A DNA stretch of 64,000 nucleotides from Lysobacter sp. (GTDB lineage: Bacteria; Pseudomonadota; Gammaproteobacteria; Xanthomonadales; Xanthomonadaceae). Shown here one piece after another: positions 11,698-22,159 of the stretch (positions are counted from its first letter, which is position 1; the number at the start of each line of letters is the position of its first letter). The position numbers were made by a program, and so were the translations under genes. The stretch lies in NCBI GenBank assembly GCA_019634715.1, contig JAHCAU010000003.1, forward strand, positions 1 through 64,000. Reading direction: 5' to 3'. The notes below the pieces were generated by a model, which was given only the letters and a program-made list of their open reading frames with translations, searched no databases and was not told where the DNA came from.

Positions 11698-12828
11698 CTA
11701 TCGTTTGGCGTCGGTTTTGATGGCGGTGGTGGCCGGAATGCGCGGCGAGACCTCGCCCACGTCGCCGCACTGGGCGCGGTGACGCAGGGCCTGGTCCATC
11801 AGCACGAGGGCCATCATCGCTTCGCAGATGGGTGTGGCGCGGATGCCGACGCAGGGGTCGTGGCGGCCGGTGGTGACCACCTCGACCTCCTCGCCCAGCA
11901 CGTTCATGCCGCGCCCGGGCAGGCGCAGGCTGGAGGTCGGCTTGAAGGCCACCGAGCACACCACCTGCTGGCCGCTGCTGATGCCGCCGAGGATGCCGCC
12001 CGCGTGGTTCGACAGGAAGCCCTCGCGGGTCATCTCGTCGCGATGGAACGAGCCCTTCTGCGCGACCGAGGCGAAGCCGTCGCCGATCTCCACGCCCTTC
12101 ACGGCGTTGATCGACATCATCGCCGCGGCGAGGTCGCCGTCGAGCTTGCCGTAGATCGGCTCGCCCCAGCCCGGCGGCACGCCGTCGGCGACCACGGTGA
12201 CGCGCGCGCCGACCGAATCGCCGGACTTGCGCAGGGCGTCCATGTAGGCCTCGAGCGCGGGCACCTGCGCATCGATCGGCCAGAAGAAGGGGTTGGTCTC
12301 GACCACGTTCCAGTCGAACGCGCCGACCGATGCGTCCGGCAGCACGTCGCCGAGCTGCGACAGGTGGCCGCGCACGCGCACGCCGTGACGTTCTGCCAGC
12401 CACTTCTTCGCGATGACGCCGGCGGCGACGCGCATCGTGGTCTCGCGCGCGCTGCTGCGCCCGCCGCCGCGCGGATCGCGATGGCCGTACTTCTGCCAGT
12501 AGGTGTAATCGGCGTGCGCCGGGCGGAACTGCGCGGCGATGTCGTTGTAGTCCTTGCTGCGCGCGTCGGTGTTGCGGATCAGCAGGGCGATCGGTGTGCC
12601 GGTGGTGCGGCCCTCGTGCACGCCGCTGAGGATCTCGATGGCGTCGGTCTCGCGGCGCTGCGAGGTGTGGCGGCTGCGGCCGGTGGCGCGGCGCTCGATG
12701 TCGCGGGCGAATTCCTCTTCCGAGATCGCCAGCCCGGGCGGGCAGCCGTCGATGACACAGCCGATGGCCGGGCCGTGGGACTCACCGAACGTGGTGACAC
12801 GCAACAATCGTCCGAAACTGTTGCTCAC
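11698..12828 (-). CDS. aroC: Chorismate synthase
   Basis: Makes chorismate from EPSP using reduced FMN. The 376-residue protein shows the diagnostic [20 protein letters not shown] at the N-terminus, the [30 protein letters not shown] signature region, and [18 protein letters not shown] near the C-terminus. It follows prmB by 12 bp on the same strand. It supplies the branch point used by the tryptophan genes at the left of the window. Confidence 0.96.
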   Translation of the reverse strand: MSNSFGRLLRVTTFGESHGPAIGCVIDGCPPGLAISEEEFARDIERRATGRSRHTSQRRETDAIEILSGVHEGRTTGTPIALLIRNTDARSKDYNDIAAQFRPAHADYTYWQKYGHRDPRGGGRSSARETTMRVAAGVIAKKWLAERHGVRVRGHLSQLGDVLPDASVGAFDWNVVETNPFFWPIDAQVPALEAYMDALRKSGDSVGARVTVVADGVPPGWGEPIYGKLDGDLAAAMMSINAVKGVEIGDGFASVAQKGSFHRDEMTREGFLSNHAGGILGGISSGQQVVCSVAFKPTSSLRLPGRGMNVLGEEVEVVTTGRHDPCVGIRATPICEAMMALVLMDQALRHRAQCGDVGEVSPRIPATTAIKTDAKR

Positions 12829-12840
12829 GCCGGTCGCTCC

Positions 12841-13803
12841 TCAGAACAGCCCGGCGGGCGCGGCAGGCGCCGCGGCGCGCGATGCGGGATCACGGGCGTC
12901 GGCCAGTTCGCGGATGCGCGCGTGGTAGGTCACCAGGTCGCGGCACTCGACGACGAACACGCCCATCTGCCCGACCTTGAACTCGACCCAGGCCAGCGGC
13001 AGTTCCGGCAGCAGGCGGCTGAGCGCGCGCTCGGATTCGCCGACCTCGCAGATCAGCAGGCCGTCCTCGGTCAGGTGCAGCGGCGCGTCGCGCAGGATGC
13101 GCAGCGCCAGGTCCAGGCCGTCGTCGCCGGCGCGCAGGCCGAGTTCCGGCTCGAAGGAATATTCCTTCGGCAGCGCGTCGGTCTCGTCGTTGGTGACGTA
13201 AGGCGGGTTGGTGACGATCAGGTCGTAATGCTCGCCCTGCAGGCCGGCGAACAGGTCCGACTTCAGGAAGCGGACGTTCTCGGCATGCAGGCGCGTCTTG
13301 TTCTCGGCCGACAGCGCCAGCGCGTCGTCGCTGATGTCGACGCCGTCGACCTGCCAGTCGGGGTTGTGGTGGCCCATCGCGATGGCGATGCAGCCCGAAC
13401 CGGTGCACAGGTCGAGGGCGCGGCGGACTTCGCGGCCGCCCAGCCAGGGCTCGAAGCCGGATTCGATCAGTTCGGCGATCGGCGAGCGCGGCACCAGGGC
13501 GCGCGGGTCGGTCTTGAAGCTCAGGCCGGCGAACCAGGCCTCGCCGGTCAGGTAGGCGGCCGGGATGCGCTCCTCGATGCGGCGCAGGAACAGCTTGAGC
13601 ACGTCTTCCTTCTCGGCCAGGGTCACCCGGGACTGGCCGTAGACCGGCGGCAGGTCGTGCGGCAGGTGCAGGGCGTGCAGGACGAGCTGGGTCGCCTCGT
13701 CGAGGGCGTTGTCGTAGCTGTGGCCGAAGGTGAGTCCGGCCGCGTTGAAGCGGCTGGCGCCATACCGGATCAGGTCGATGATCGTCTGCAACTCGTCGGT
13801 CAT
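12841..13803 (-). CDS. prmB: Ribosomal protein L3 N5-glutamine methyltransferase
   Basis: SAM-dependent methyltransferase acting on a glutamine of ribosomal protein L3. The 320-residue protein has an N-terminal helical domain, LDLCTGSGCIAIAMG (SAM loop) and the catalytic NPPY (IVTNPPYV). The N-terminus (IIDLIRYGASRFNAAGL) and its position upstream of aroC are typical of PrmB rather than PrmC. The C-terminus carries a low-complexity Ala/Pro tail. Confidence 0.92.
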   Translation of the reverse strand: MTDELQTIIDLIRYGASRFNAAGLTFGHSYDNALDEATQLVLHALHLPHDLPPVYGQSRVTLAEKEDVLKLFLRRIEERIPAAYLTGEAWFAGLSFKTDPRALVPRSPIAELIESGFEPWLGGREVRRALDLCTGSGCIAIAMGHHNPDWQVDGVDISDDALALSAENKTRLHAENVRFLKSDLFAGLQGEHYDLIVTNPPYVTNDETDALPKEYSFEPELGLRAGDDGLDLALRILRDAPLHLTEDGLLICEVGESERALSRLLPELPLAWVEFKVGQMGVFVVECRDLVTYHARIRELADARDPASRAAAPAAPAGLF

Positions 13804-13917
13804 GGCTCGGGAACGGCTCGGGCGCTGCGCGGAAAGACCGGCAAGTATAGCCGCAGCAGGGCCGTTCGCGACGGTATCATGGCGGCTTCCGACGACATGT
13901 CATAAGAACCGGCCGCG

Positions 13918-14574
13918 ATGCTCAACCGCACCACCCTCCTCATCCTGCTCGTCGCCCTGGCGACCGGCGCCGGCCTGATGGCGGCCGAGCACGTCTTCAA
14001 CCGCAACCCCGCGCCGGCCTCGGCGCCGCCGCTGAAAACGGTGCGATTGATGTCCACGCCGCGCGTGCTGCCGGACTTCGCCCTGCAGCAGTCCGACCGC
14101 ACGCAGCTGCTGCCCGGCGAACTGCGCGGGCACTGGACCGTGGTGTTCATCGGCTTCACCTTCTGCCCGGACGTGTGCCCGACCACGCTCGCCGAGCTGG
14201 CCCAGGCGCAGAACCGCTGGACGACCCTGCCCGAAAGCACCCGGCCGCGCGTGCTGTTCGTGTCGGTGGATCCCGAGCGCGACACCATCGAGAAGATCGG
14301 CGAATACGCCCACGCCTTCCACAAGGACACCCTGGCCGCGACCGCCGACATCCCGACGCTGGAAGCCTTCGCCAAGTCGCTGTCGATGGTCTTCGCCAAA
14401 GTACCGCTGGGCGACGACGCCCCGGCCGACCAGTACACCATCGACCACTCGGGCACCCTGGTCCTGCTCGACCCGCAGGGCCGCATGGCGGGGGTGATCC
14501 AGCCGCCGTTCCAGCCCCGGGACATCGCCGAAGACCTGGTCACGCTGACCGCCCACGCGCAGGGAGCCCGCTGA
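13918..14574 (+). CDS. SCO1/SenC-family copper/redox protein
   Basis: Membrane-anchored thioredoxin-fold protein, usually needed to load copper into cytochrome oxidase. An N-terminal hydrophobic anchor (residues 5-24) precedes the thioredoxin-like domain, which has the CxxxC motif [10 protein letters not shown] and the copper-ligand histidine in [12 protein letters not shown]. At 218 residues it has the normal length. Its stop overlaps the start of psd (TGATG), so the two genes are coupled. No oxidase genes are nearby in the window. Confidence 0.9.
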   Translation: MLNRTTLLILLVALATGAGLMAAEHVFNRNPAPASAPPLKTVRLMSTPRVLPDFALQQSDRTQLLPGELRGHWTVVFIGFTFCPDVCPTTLAELAQAQNRWTTLPESTRPRVLFVSVDPERDTIEKIGEYAHAFHKDTLAATADIPTLEAFAKSLSMVFAKVPLGDDAPADQYTIDHSGTLVLLDPQGRMAGVIQPPFQPRDIAEDLVTLTAHAQGAR

Positions 14575-15458
14575 TGGGTTTCGTGACCGCGCTGACCTAC
14601 GTCCTGCCGCATCGCGCCCTGTCGTCGCTGGCCCGCCGCCTCGCCTACTCGCGCAACCGCGCGGTCAAGCAATGGCTGATCGACACCGTGACCCGGAAAT
14701 TCGGCGTCGATCTGAACGAGGCGGCGGAGCCCGATCCGACCGCCTACCCGACCTTCAACGCCTTCTTCACCCGCGCGCTCAAGCCAGGCGCGCGTGCGGC
14801 CGATGCCGATCCGCGCAGCCTGCTGATGCCCGCCGACGGCCACATCAGCCAGTGCGGCCCGATCGAACCGCTGGGCGAAGCGTCTGGCAACAGCCGCGAC
14901 GGCCGCATCTTCCAGGCCAAGGGCCGGTCCTTCACCGCCGCCGAGCTGCTGGGCGATGCCGAGGCCGCGCAGCCCTTCGCCGACGGTCTGTTCGCGACGG
15001 TCTACCTGTCGCCGCGCGACTACCACCGCGTGCACATGCCCTGGGCCGGCACCCTGCGCGAAACCGTGCACGTGCCGGGCCGCCTGTTCAGCGTCGGCAC
15101 CGACGCCGTCGCTTCGGTGCCGCGCCTGTTCGCGCGCAACGAGCGCCTGGTCTGCCACTTCGACACCGACTTCGGGCCGATGTGCCTGGTGATGGTCGGC
15201 GCGCTGCTGGTCTCGGGCGTCGAAACCGTGTGGAGCGGCGAGGAAATCCCCGCCTACGGCGACCGCATCACCCGCAAGGACTGGCGCGGCAAGGGCATCG
15301 CCCTCGATCGCTTCGCCGAAATGGCGCGCTTCAACTACGGGTCGACGGTCATCGTGCTGCTGCCGCGCGGCGTGGCCGAGCTTTCGGCCGATCTGCGCCC
15401 GGAAGGCCCGGTGCGGCTGGGGCAGCGTCTGGCCACCGCAACAGCAACCGCGTATTGA
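14574..15458 (+). CDS. psd: Phosphatidylserine decarboxylase proenzyme
   Basis: Pyruvoyl enzyme of the inner membrane making phosphatidylethanolamine. The 294-residue sequence shows [26 protein letters not shown] (conserved His) and the self-cleavage site near the C-terminus, read here as YGST rather than the more common LGST; the Gly-Ser bond that is cleaved is present. It starts at the ATG overlapping the SCO1 stop. The family's usual length and all main motifs are present. Confidence 0.95.
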   Translation: MGFVTALTYVLPHRALSSLARRLAYSRNRAVKQWLIDTVTRKFGVDLNEAAEPDPTAYPTFNAFFTRALKPGARAADADPRSLLMPADGHISQCGPIEPLGEASGNSRDGRIFQAKGRSFTAAELLGDAEAAQPFADGLFATVYLSPRDYHRVHMPWAGTLRETVHVPGRLFSVGTDAVASVPRLFARNERLVCHFDTDFGPMCLVMVGALLVSGVETVWSGEEIPAYGDRITRKDWRGKGIALDRFAEMARFNYGSTVIVLLPRGVAELSADLRPEGPVRLGQRLATATATAY

Positions 15459-15612
15459 TCCGCGTCGCGGAGATTCGCGCAAGCCTGTCAGTTCTGATAG
15501 GCCCGCGACGATTGATCTGCTCTCTCGGCTTCCGTAAGTTGATCCGCAACGGCCGCAACGGCCGGACACGGAGACGCGGAGCAGTCAGCCGCCTGACACG
15601 AGGGATTGACGC

Positions 15613-15867
15613 ATGCGCAGATCGGGCACCATCGCCGCCATCGACAACGAACAGGGCGCCGCCGCCATCGCGACGCCGGACCGCGGCTACACCATCATCG
15701 AGCTGGAACCGGGCTGGGAAATCAGCCTGGGCGATCGCATCGAGTGGGACAACGACGACGGCCTCGGCTTCGAGACCTACATCAACATCACCCGCGGCAC
15801 CACGGCCGAGGTGTTCGTGGAGAACCACGACGTCAGCGAGCACGCGCTGAGGCTGCAGTTCAGCTGA
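15613..15867 (+). CDS. Small conserved hypothetical protein, 84 residues
   Basis: A short acidic protein (MRRSGTIAAIDNEQGAAAIATPDRGYTIIEL...) without signal peptide or membrane helix. It looks like an all-beta fold of the small OB or SH3 type (alternating hydrophobic pattern, IEWDNDDGLG), possibly a cold-shock-like relative, but I see no RNP motifs. A gap of 154 bp from psd and no upstream partner suggest independent transcription. Function unknown. Confidence 0.7.
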   Translation: MRRSGTIAAIDNEQGAAAIATPDRGYTIIELEPGWEISLGDRIEWDNDDGLGFETYINITRGTTAEVFVENHDVSEHALRLQFS

Positions 15868-15957
15868 GCGCCATCGGCACGCCGCGTGCCACGCCCTGAC
15901 GATCGCCTTCCGGATCGGTTGCTACACTCCGGCCGTCGATCACGGCCGGAGACCGGC

Positions 15958-16536
15958 ATGCAACGCTTCACGAAGTTCCTGCTGGCGACCGCGCTGGTCG
16001 CGCTGTGCGTCTGGGTCTGGTTCGCACCGCACCTGACCGTGCATGCCATGCGCAAGGCCGCCGAACGCGGCGATGCCGAGGCGCTGTCCTCGCATGTGGA
16101 TTTCCCCGCGCTGCGCGAGAGCGTGCGCGCGCAGTTCGCGGCGCGCGTGTCCGACCGCTTCGGCGGCGGCGGCGCCTGGAGCCGGCTCGGCGCGGACGTT
16201 GCGACCACGCTGGCCTCGCCCGCCATCGATGCCATGGTCTCGCCCCAGGCGCTGGCGCTGATCTTCGCCGGACGCGACATGCGCGACCGCTACGCCGAAC
16301 CATCGGATGCGCCACCACCCGCCGCCGATCGCGGCGACACGCAAGGCGGCGTCGATACCCGGCACTGGCGGCTGTCGATGGGCTACGACGACCTGTCGAC
16401 GTTCTCGGTGAAGGTCGACGCCGGCGGCGGCGAGGCCGCGCCGTCGCGACTGGTGTTCAAGCGCCGCTACCTGCTGTGGTGGAAGCTGTCGGGGATCGAG
16501 CTGGCACCGGCGGGCGGCGGAGCAGACACGCGCTGA
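15958..16536 (+). CDS. DUF2939-like membrane-anchored protein
   Basis: A 192-residue protein with one N-terminal membrane segment (FLLATALVALCVWVWF) and a periplasmic or exposed domain containing HAMRKAAERGDAEALSSHVDFPALRESVRAQF, the type of helical segment that defines DUF2939. I start at 15958 because the membrane segment directly follows; the open frame extends upstream without coding character. It overlaps the next gene by one base. Function unknown. Confidence 0.75.
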   Translation: MQRFTKFLLATALVALCVWVWFAPHLTVHAMRKAAERGDAEALSSHVDFPALRESVRAQFAARVSDRFGGGGAWSRLGADVATTLASPAIDAMVSPQALALIFAGRDMRDRYAEPSDAPPPAADRGDTQGGVDTRHWRLSMGYDDLSTFSVKVDAGGGEAAPSRLVFKRRYLLWWKLSGIELAPAGGGADTR

Positions 16537-16913
16537 TGCTGGAATTCCTGTTCGAGGTCGTCGGCGAATTCCTGCTGCAGGCCGTCATCGAAGTCCTGGT
16601 CGAGCTCGGCGTCCACTCGCTCGCCGAACCGTTCCGCCGCCGCCCTTCGCCCTGGCTGGCCGCATTCGGCTACACCCTGTTCGGCGCTGCGGCCGGCGGG
16701 CTGAGCCTGCTGGTGTTTCCGCAGCATCTCACGCCCGAGGACTGGCGCATCGCGCACCTGCTGGCCACGCCGGTCGCCGTGGGAATCGCGATGATGCTGC
16801 TCGGCCGCTGGCGCGCGCGCCGCGGCGACGACGTGCTGCGCATCGACCGCTTCGCCTGCGGCTACCTGTTCGCGCTGTCGCTGGCGCTGGTGAGGTTCTT
16901 CTTCGCGGGGTGA
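16536..16913 (+). CDS. Small membrane protein, 125 residues
   Basis: Starts at an ATG that shares a base with the previous gene's stop (TGATG). After an amphipathic hydrophobic N-terminus (LEFLFEVVGEFLLQAVIEVLVEL) it has about three predicted membrane segments (FGYTLFGAAAGGLSLLVF, LLATPVAVGIAMMLLG, GYLFALSLALVRFFF). Coupled to the DUF2939-like gene, so they may act together in the envelope. I do not recognise a named family. Confidence 0.7.
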   Translation: MLEFLFEVVGEFLLQAVIEVLVELGVHSLAEPFRRRPSPWLAAFGYTLFGAAAGGLSLLVFPQHLTPEDWRIAHLLATPVAVGIAMMLLGRWRARRGDDVLRIDRFACGYLFALSLALVRFFFAG

Positions 16914-16931
16914 GACAGTCGCCGAAAGCCG

Positions 16932-18500
16932 TCAGCCCCCGCACCCCTGCAGCGTCAACTGCTGTCCCAGGCGCACGTCGTAGCGTGGGGCCTTCAGCTT
17001 GTTGGCTTTCGCCAGTTCGGGGATCTGGCAGCCGTACTTGCGGGCGATCGACATCAGCGTTTCGCCGCGCGCCACCCGATGCTGGCGCGGCGCGCGCGCC
17101 TGTGCCTTCGGTTGCGGACGCGGCACGGCGTTCGCCGCGGCCGCATCGACCGGCACCGTGCCATCCACGCCGGTCGCTGTGCCGGTGGCGGGTTCGATCG
17201 CACCGACGCGCACGATCGCGGTGCGCGGGTCGCTGGAGACCAGCTGGCGCGCGAGTTCGGCGCGCTCGCCGTCGATGCAGTAGCGGCTGTAGAGGCCGGC
17301 CATCTTCACCGTGCCGTTCATCACCGTACCGGCCGGGATCCACTGGTCGGCCTCGTAGCGCGGGTTGAGGTTGCGCAGCGCGCGCATGAAACCATCACGG
17401 GTGCCGCCATTGCCGATGCAGATGGTCAGTTCGTAGATCGAGGCCGCCTTCGCCAGGCGGAAGGTGGCCGGCTTGGCGTCGACCTTCGGGAAGCTCAGGC
17501 CGTATTCCTTCGGATGCAGGTAGAGCCAGGCCGCGGCGATGACCATCGGTACGTAGTCCTTGGTCTCGGCCGGGAACTGGGCGTAGACGCTCTCGTCCCA
17601 GAAGCTGCGGCCACCGCTGCTGCGATACACGCGCAGGGCGCGGCCTTCGCCGCCGTTGTAGGCGGCCAGCCACATCTCGATGTCGTTGCCGAATTCGGCG
17701 AAGCGCTCGTTGAGGTAGGACGCGGCGGCATCGGCCGACATGCGCGGATCGTAGCGGGTATCGAAGCCGGTGCCGTCGGGACCCAGGCCGAAACGGCGGC
17801 CGGTGGCGGGCATGAACTGCAGCGGCCCGACCGCGCCGGCGCGCGAACCGACATGCACGCGGCCGGTGGATTCCTTCGCCATGATCCCGAACAGCAGCGC
17901 TTCGGGCAGGCCGCTGCGCTGGAAGGCCGGCGACATCAGGTGGCGCATGTACTGGTAGTTCTCGTGGCTCTGGATGAGCGACACGCGCATGTCGGTGAGC
18001 CAGCGGCGGATGCCGGCCTGCACCGCCGGGTTCATCTTGACCATGTTGACGAAACGCTGGCCGTCGGCGCTGAGCAGGGCGGCCGCCTCGGCGCTGCGCG
18101 GCACGTTCCCGGTGGGCAGTTCGCTCTCGACGAAACCCTCGGTGCCGTCGTCGACGATGTCGCCCGCGGCGCGGGCATCCACGTCGGCCTTGAGCAGGCG
18201 CTTGTAGCTGGCGAGCAGCGTCGAGACCGGGCAGCCCTTGAGCTTCAGGCAGTCGGCGATCACGTCCTCCATGTCCTCGAGGGCGAGATTGCTCTCGCCG
18301 ACGCCGGCCGGGTCGTTGTTCCCGACCTTGACCAGGGCCTCCCGGTAGCGGCCCTCGGCCGTGGCCATGCGGGTCCTGATCGCCTCCAGGTCGCGTTCGC
18401 GCTTGGATTGGGCCTGCGCGGGCGCCGCGAGGGCGGCGGAGAAGACGAGGACGGAGACACACAGGGCGCGGAAGGCCCCGGACACGCGGAATGAAGGCAT
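16932..18500 (-). CDS. Lytic transglycosylase with SLT and LysM domains (MltD-like)
   Basis: Periplasmic peptidoglycan lytic transglycosylase. The signal peptide ends AAPAQAQ; a helical region follows, then the SLT domain with catalytic Glu in GIMAKEST and GAVGPLQFMPATG, AYNGGEGRALR, and a single C-terminal LysM module (HRVARGETLMSIARKYGCQ). About 522 residues with the start at 18500 (MPSFRVSG), chosen because the signal peptide follows; the open frame reaches 18560. It differs from E. coli MltD in having only one LysM and no lipobox. It diverges from the HerA-like gene. Confidence 0.88.
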   Translation of the reverse strand: MPSFRVSGAFRALCVSVLVFSAALAAPAQAQSKRERDLEAIRTRMATAEGRYREALVKVGNNDPAGVGESNLALEDMEDVIADCLKLKGCPVSTLLASYKRLLKADVDARAAGDIVDDGTEGFVESELPTGNVPRSAEAAALLSADGQRFVNMVKMNPAVQAGIRRWLTDMRVSLIQSHENYQYMRHLMSPAFQRSGLPEALLFGIMAKESTGRVHVGSRAGAVGPLQFMPATGRRFGLGPDGTGFDTRYDPRMSADAAASYLNERFAEFGNDIEMWLAAYNGGEGRALRVYRSSGGRSFWDESVYAQFPAETKDYVPMVIAAAWLYLHPKEYGLSFPKVDAKPATFRLAKAASIYELTICIGNGGTRDGFMRALRNLNPRYEADQWIPAGTVMNGTVKMAGLYSRYCIDGERAELARQLVSSDPRTAIVRVGAIEPATGTATGVDGTVPVDAAAANAVPRPQPKAQARAPRQHRVARGETLMSIARKYGCQIPELAKANKLKAPRYDVRLGQQLTLQGCGG

Positions 18501-18673
18501 CGAACAGCACTTGCGACAGCAGGGGGCCTGCAGGTTAGCCCCGGGGGGCGCCACGGGCAACCTGCGCTAGGCCATGCCTGCGGACGCAGGCGCCGGCCGG
18601 CACATGGCCCTGCGTCATGACCGCAGGCCGCCGATCCCGAATAGAATCCGGCGACCCCCAACGAGGACCGTTC

Positions 18674-20185
18674 ATGGACCCCATCCTGGTCGGCAAGGCC
18701 GTCACCACCGACACCAGCGGCAACGTCCACCTGCTGCCGCGCCTGGGCAATCGCCACGGCCTCATCGCGGGCGCCACCGGCACCGGCAAGACCGTGACCC
18801 TGATGACCCTGGCCGAGGGCTTCTCGCGGATCGGCGTGCCGGTGTTCCTGGCCGACGTGAAGGGCGACGTGGCCGGCCTGGCGATGCCCGGCGCGATGAA
18901 CGAGCGCATCCAGCAGCGGCTCGCCGCGATGGGCGACCCAGACTACCGGAACGAACCCAGCCCGGTGGTGTTCTGGGACCTGTACGGCAAGCTCGGCCAC
19001 CCGGTGCGCACCACCGTCAGCGAGATGGGCCCGACCCTGCTGGCGCGCATCCTCGAACTGAACGACACCCAGTCCGGCGTGCTCGACATCGTGTTCAAGC
19101 TTGCCGACGACCGCGGTCTGCTGCTGCTCGACCTCGAAGACCTGCGCGCCCTGCTCGGCCTGGTCGCCGAGGAGCGCAAGGACATCTCGACCAGCTACGG
19201 CCTGGTCAGCGCGCAGTCGATCGGCGCGATCCAGCGGGCGCTGCTGCGCCTGGAGCAGGAAGGCGCAGAACTGTTCTTCGGCGAGCCGGCGCTGGAACTG
19301 CACGACCTGATGCGCACGACGCACGACGGCCGCGGCGTGGTCAACATCCTCGCCGCCGACCAGCTGATCCTCAAACCCAAGCTCTATTCGAGCTTCCTGC
19401 TGTGGCTGCTGTCCGAACTGTTCGAGACCCTGCCGGAAGTCGGCGACCTCGACAAACCGAAACTGGTGTTCGTCTTCGACGAGGCGCACCTGCTGTTCAA
19501 CGACGCGCCGCCGGCGCTGCAGCAGCGCATCGAGCAGGTCGTGCGCATCATCCGTTCCAAGGGCGTGGGCGTGTATTTCTGTTCGCAGTTTCCCGACGAC
19601 GTGCCCGACCAGATCCTCGGCCAGCTCGGCAACCGCTTCCAGCACGCATTGCGCGCATTCACGCCGCGCGACCAGAAAGCGGTGAAGACCGCCGCGCAGA
19701 CCTTCGTCGCGAACCCGGCGCTCGATGTCGCGAAAGCCATCGCCGAGCTCGGCACCGGCGAGGCGCTGGTGTCGACCCTGCAGGACAAAGGCATCCCGAT
19801 GCCGGTCGAGCGCACCCTGATCGCCCCGCCGCGCTGCCGCATGGGCGCGATCACCGAGGCCGAGCGCATGCAGGTGCGCGCCGGCAGCCCGGTCGGCGGC
19901 CGCTACGACACCCGCATCGACCGCGAATCCGCCGCCGAAGTGCTGGCGAAGAAGGCCGAGGCCGTCGCCGAACAGGCCAAGGCGCCGCCCGCCCGCACCC
20001 GCGCGCAGGACGACGCCGAGAGCGGCGGCTTCGGCCAGGCGGTCAAGGACGCCGTGTTCGGCACCAGGCGTCGCCAGGGCATGGTCGAGACCGCGGCCAA
20101 GCAGACCGCGCGCACCGTCGGCAACCAGATCGGCCGGCAGATCGTGCGCGGCATCCTGGGCAGCCTTTTCGGCGGTCGTCGCTGA
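18674..20185 (+). CDS. HerA-like ATPase (DUF853 family)
   Basis: A 503-residue cytoplasmic P-loop ATPase of the HerA/VirB4-like superfamily. It has Walker [22 protein letters not shown], and Walker [13 protein letters not shown], then a C-terminal charged, alanine-rich region ending in a Gly-rich tail (FGGRR). DUF853 proteins (E. coli YjgR type) have no well-established role; translocation of nucleic acid is inferred from the fold. I start at the ATG at 18674, where the conserved MDPILVGKA begins. Confidence 0.88.
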   Translation: MDPILVGKAVTTDTSGNVHLLPRLGNRHGLIAGATGTGKTVTLMTLAEGFSRIGVPVFLADVKGDVAGLAMPGAMNERIQQRLAAMGDPDYRNEPSPVVFWDLYGKLGHPVRTTVSEMGPTLLARILELNDTQSGVLDIVFKLADDRGLLLLDLEDLRALLGLVAEERKDISTSYGLVSAQSIGAIQRALLRLEQEGAELFFGEPALELHDLMRTTHDGRGVVNILAADQLILKPKLYSSFLLWLLSELFETLPEVGDLDKPKLVFVFDEAHLLFNDAPPALQQRIEQVVRIIRSKGVGVYFCSQFPDDVPDQILGQLGNRFQHALRAFTPRDQKAVKTAAQTFVANPALDVAKAIAELGTGEALVSTLQDKGIPMPVERTLIAPPRCRMGAITEAERMQVRAGSPVGGRYDTRIDRESAAEVLAKKAEAVAEQAKAPPARTRAQDDAESGGFGQAVKDAVFGTRRRQGMVETAAKQTARTVGNQIGRQIVRGILGSLFGGRR

Positions 20186-20262
20186 CCGCCTCCATCCGAT
20201 GGCCGTTCGCGGCCGTCTTCGCCATCCCCCGCACCATCCCTCCATCCGAGAGACACGCCAAG

Positions 20263-20763
20263 ATGAATCCGAGGAAGTCCGTTTCGCTGCTGTGGTTGCC
20301 CCTGTCCCTGTCCGTCGCCTTCACCCTGACCGCCTGCCAGCAGGACACGGCCGCCGAGGCCGATGCCTCCGCCGAAGCCGTCGCCGCCGACGATGGCGAG
20401 GTCGCCCCGGTCGAGGCGCCGAAGGCCGCCGAACCCGCCCCGCTCCCGGAACCCGCTCCGGGCACCGATGCCGTCATCGTGGAAGACCGCTCGTCCCCGG
20501 CCAGCGCTGCCGTCGGCTTCGACATCAAGGCTTTCGAAGGCAGGTACGCGGCCGGCGCCACCACGCTGGAGATCACGCTCGAAGGCGGGTTCACCCTGAA
20601 CGACAACGGCGCCACCATCACCGGCACCTGGTCCGCGCAGCCCGACGGCAAGACCGTGCTGCTCGATCCCGACAGCAAGGGCGAGGCCGACCGCACCGTC
20701 GAAATCGTCTCCGGCGACAGCGTGAAGCTCGGCGGCGCCACGCTGCAGCGCCAGAAGAACTGA
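20263..20763 (+). CDS. Putative lipoprotein, 166 residues
   Basis: Signal peptide with lipobox TLTAC at about residues 21-25, an Ala/Pro/Glu-rich linker (25-75), and a small C-terminal domain with [24 protein letters not shown] and [11 protein letters not shown], resembling the beta-structured NlpE/copper-resistance lipoprotein domain. No metal-binding motif is obvious. It is likely inner or outer membrane attached. Function unknown. Confidence 0.7.
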   Translation: MNPRKSVSLLWLPLSLSVAFTLTACQQDTAAEADASAEAVAADDGEVAPVEAPKAAEPAPLPEPAPGTDAVIVEDRSSPASAAVGFDIKAFEGRYAAGATTLEITLEGGFTLNDNGATITGTWSAQPDGKTVLLDPDSKGEADRTVEIVSGDSVKLGGATLQRQKN

Positions 20764-20788
20764 TCGCCACGCAGGTTCCGCAAAGCAG

Positions 20789-21295
20789 ATGTCCCGCTGG
20801 CGACCGCCCGCCGAAAAGAGCACGGCCCTCATCACCCGTGAGGGCCATGCCCGGCTGAAATCCGAACTCGACGACCTCTGGCGCGTGCGCCGCCCCGAAG
20901 TGGTCAAGGCCCTCGCCGCCGCCGCGGCCGAGGGCGACCGCTCCGAAAACGCCGAGTACACCTATCGCAAGAAGCAGCTCGGCGAGATCGACCGCCGCGT
21001 GCGCTATCTCAGCAAGCGCCTGGAAGCGCTGCGCGTGGTCGACGCCGTCCCCGCCGACCCCGAGGCCGTGTTCTTCGGCGCCACCGTCGAAGTCGAACAC
21101 GCGGTCACCGGCGACACCAGCCGCTACCGCGTCGTTGGCCCGGACGAGACCGACGCGAAACTCGGCTGGATCAGCATCGACTCCCCGCTCGCCCGCGCGA
21201 TGCTGAAGAAGCGCGTGGACGACGAATTCGAAGCGCAGCTGCCCGGCGGGACGCAGCGGTTCTACATCGTGGATGTGCGTTACGACCAAGGCTGA
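20789..21295 (+). CDS. greB: Transcription elongation factor GreB
   Basis: Rescues backtracked RNA polymerase by stimulating transcript cleavage. The 168-residue sequence has the N-terminal coiled coil with the acidic tip ([21 protein letters not shown]) and the C-terminal FKBP-like domain ([23 protein letters not shown]). The [21 protein letters not shown] signature is that of GreB rather than GreA. Single gene followed by a REP pair. Confidence 0.94.
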   Translation: MSRWRPPAEKSTALITREGHARLKSELDDLWRVRRPEVVKALAAAAAEGDRSENAEYTYRKKQLGEIDRRVRYLSKRLEALRVVDAVPADPEAVFFGATVEVEHAVTGDTSRYRVVGPDETDAKLGWISIDSPLARAMLKKRVDDEFEAQLPGGTQRFYIVDVRYDQG

Positions 21296-21428
21296 CGCGA
21301 TCCCGAGCGCATGCGACGGACCCATTCCGGCTTGCGAGGGCGGGCAGCGGATCGAAGATCCGCTGCGGTCTCGCCGAAGCCCGCAGAGCAGCAGCAACGG
21401 ACAATTCAAGCCGCACCACCGCCTCCCG

Positions 21429-21508
21429 TAGGAGGGCCTTCAGGCCCGAGCTCTTGAGCCTTTTGCCAATACAAAATGGAAAAGCTCGGGCCTGAAGGCT
21501 CTCCTGCA
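21429..21508. repeat. REP inverted pair (GTAGGAGGGCCTTCAGGCC type)
   Basis: The left unit (from 21429) begins GTAGGAGGGCCTTCAGGCCC and ends near GAGCTCTT; the right unit (21482-21508) is the near-exact reverse complement, AGCTCGGGCCTGAAGGCTCT and on. They sit between convergent greB and the HAD gene. The same unit is present at 6909-6940, so this is a dispersed family in the genome. Confidence 0.8.
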
Positions 21509-21554
21509 AAAGCAGCCCCCTTCACCCGCACGAAACGGCGCGCTGCAGAGCGCC

Positions 21555-22121
21555 CTATGGCTTGGATTGCGTGCTTCGCCAATATCGCTTCTCGATGCAG
21601 CGCACGTTTGCCGCATCGGCGAGGGTCGGCAGGTATTCGGCAAGACCGTGGAGTTCGGTATCGGCAGGATCCCCCTCGAACGGCTTCACTCTGACGAGAT
21701 TGCCGTAGTGCCGCTCCAGCTTCTTCGGCGTGTCGTCGACGATCAGCACGCGTTCGAGCGGATAGCCGCGGCGCTTCACCTTGTCCAGGTTCTTCGCCCA
21801 TTCGAAATCATGCGCGTCCGGATCGAACCGCCGCGTGCAGCGCTCCCGCGACCACACGAAACTCGGCACGACCCCGGCCGGAAACAGCTCGGTCACCACC
21901 GGCTCCGCGTACAACCGCGTGGATGAGGTCCACACCGCCAGTTCGAAGTGGACGTTCATCGCACGAATGAAGGCATCCACACCCGGCCGGCGATACACCA
22001 CATAGGGACCCACTTCGAAATCGTGCGCGCGATCGAGTGGCGCATCGGTCGCATGCACCAGGGTTTCATCCAGGTCGAGAATCAACAGCGTGCGGCCGGT
22101 CATGCGTCCATCGTCGCCCAT
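21555..22121 (-). CDS. HAD-family CTD-phosphatase-like protein (NIF domain)
   Basis: A 188-residue HAD hydrolase of the FCP1/SCP (NIF) subgroup. It shows the nucleophile motif LDLDETLVHA, WTSSTRLYAEPVV, and VLIVDDTPKKLERHYGN, where the DD pair is motif III. In eukaryotes this group dephosphorylates RNA polymerase II CTD; bacterial members have no clear substrate. The start could also be the ATG seven codons downstream (MTGRTLL). Confidence 0.85.
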   Translation of the reverse strand: MGDDGRMTGRTLLILDLDETLVHATDAPLDRAHDFEVGPYVVYRRPGVDAFIRAMNVHFELAVWTSSTRLYAEPVVTELFPAGVVPSFVWSRERCTRRFDPDAHDFEWAKNLDKVKRRGYPLERVLIVDDTPKKLERHYGNLVRVKPFEGDPADTELHGLAEYLPTLADAANVRCIEKRYWRSTQSKP

Positions 22122-22159
22122 CAGGGAGTGTCGACGTTATCACGCGGGTGGCAACCCGC

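Noticed and set aside
14574..15458. Loss of function of psd because of YGST in place of LGST
   Set aside because: The cleaved Gly-Ser is present and the remaining motifs are normal; the Leu change is likely tolerated.
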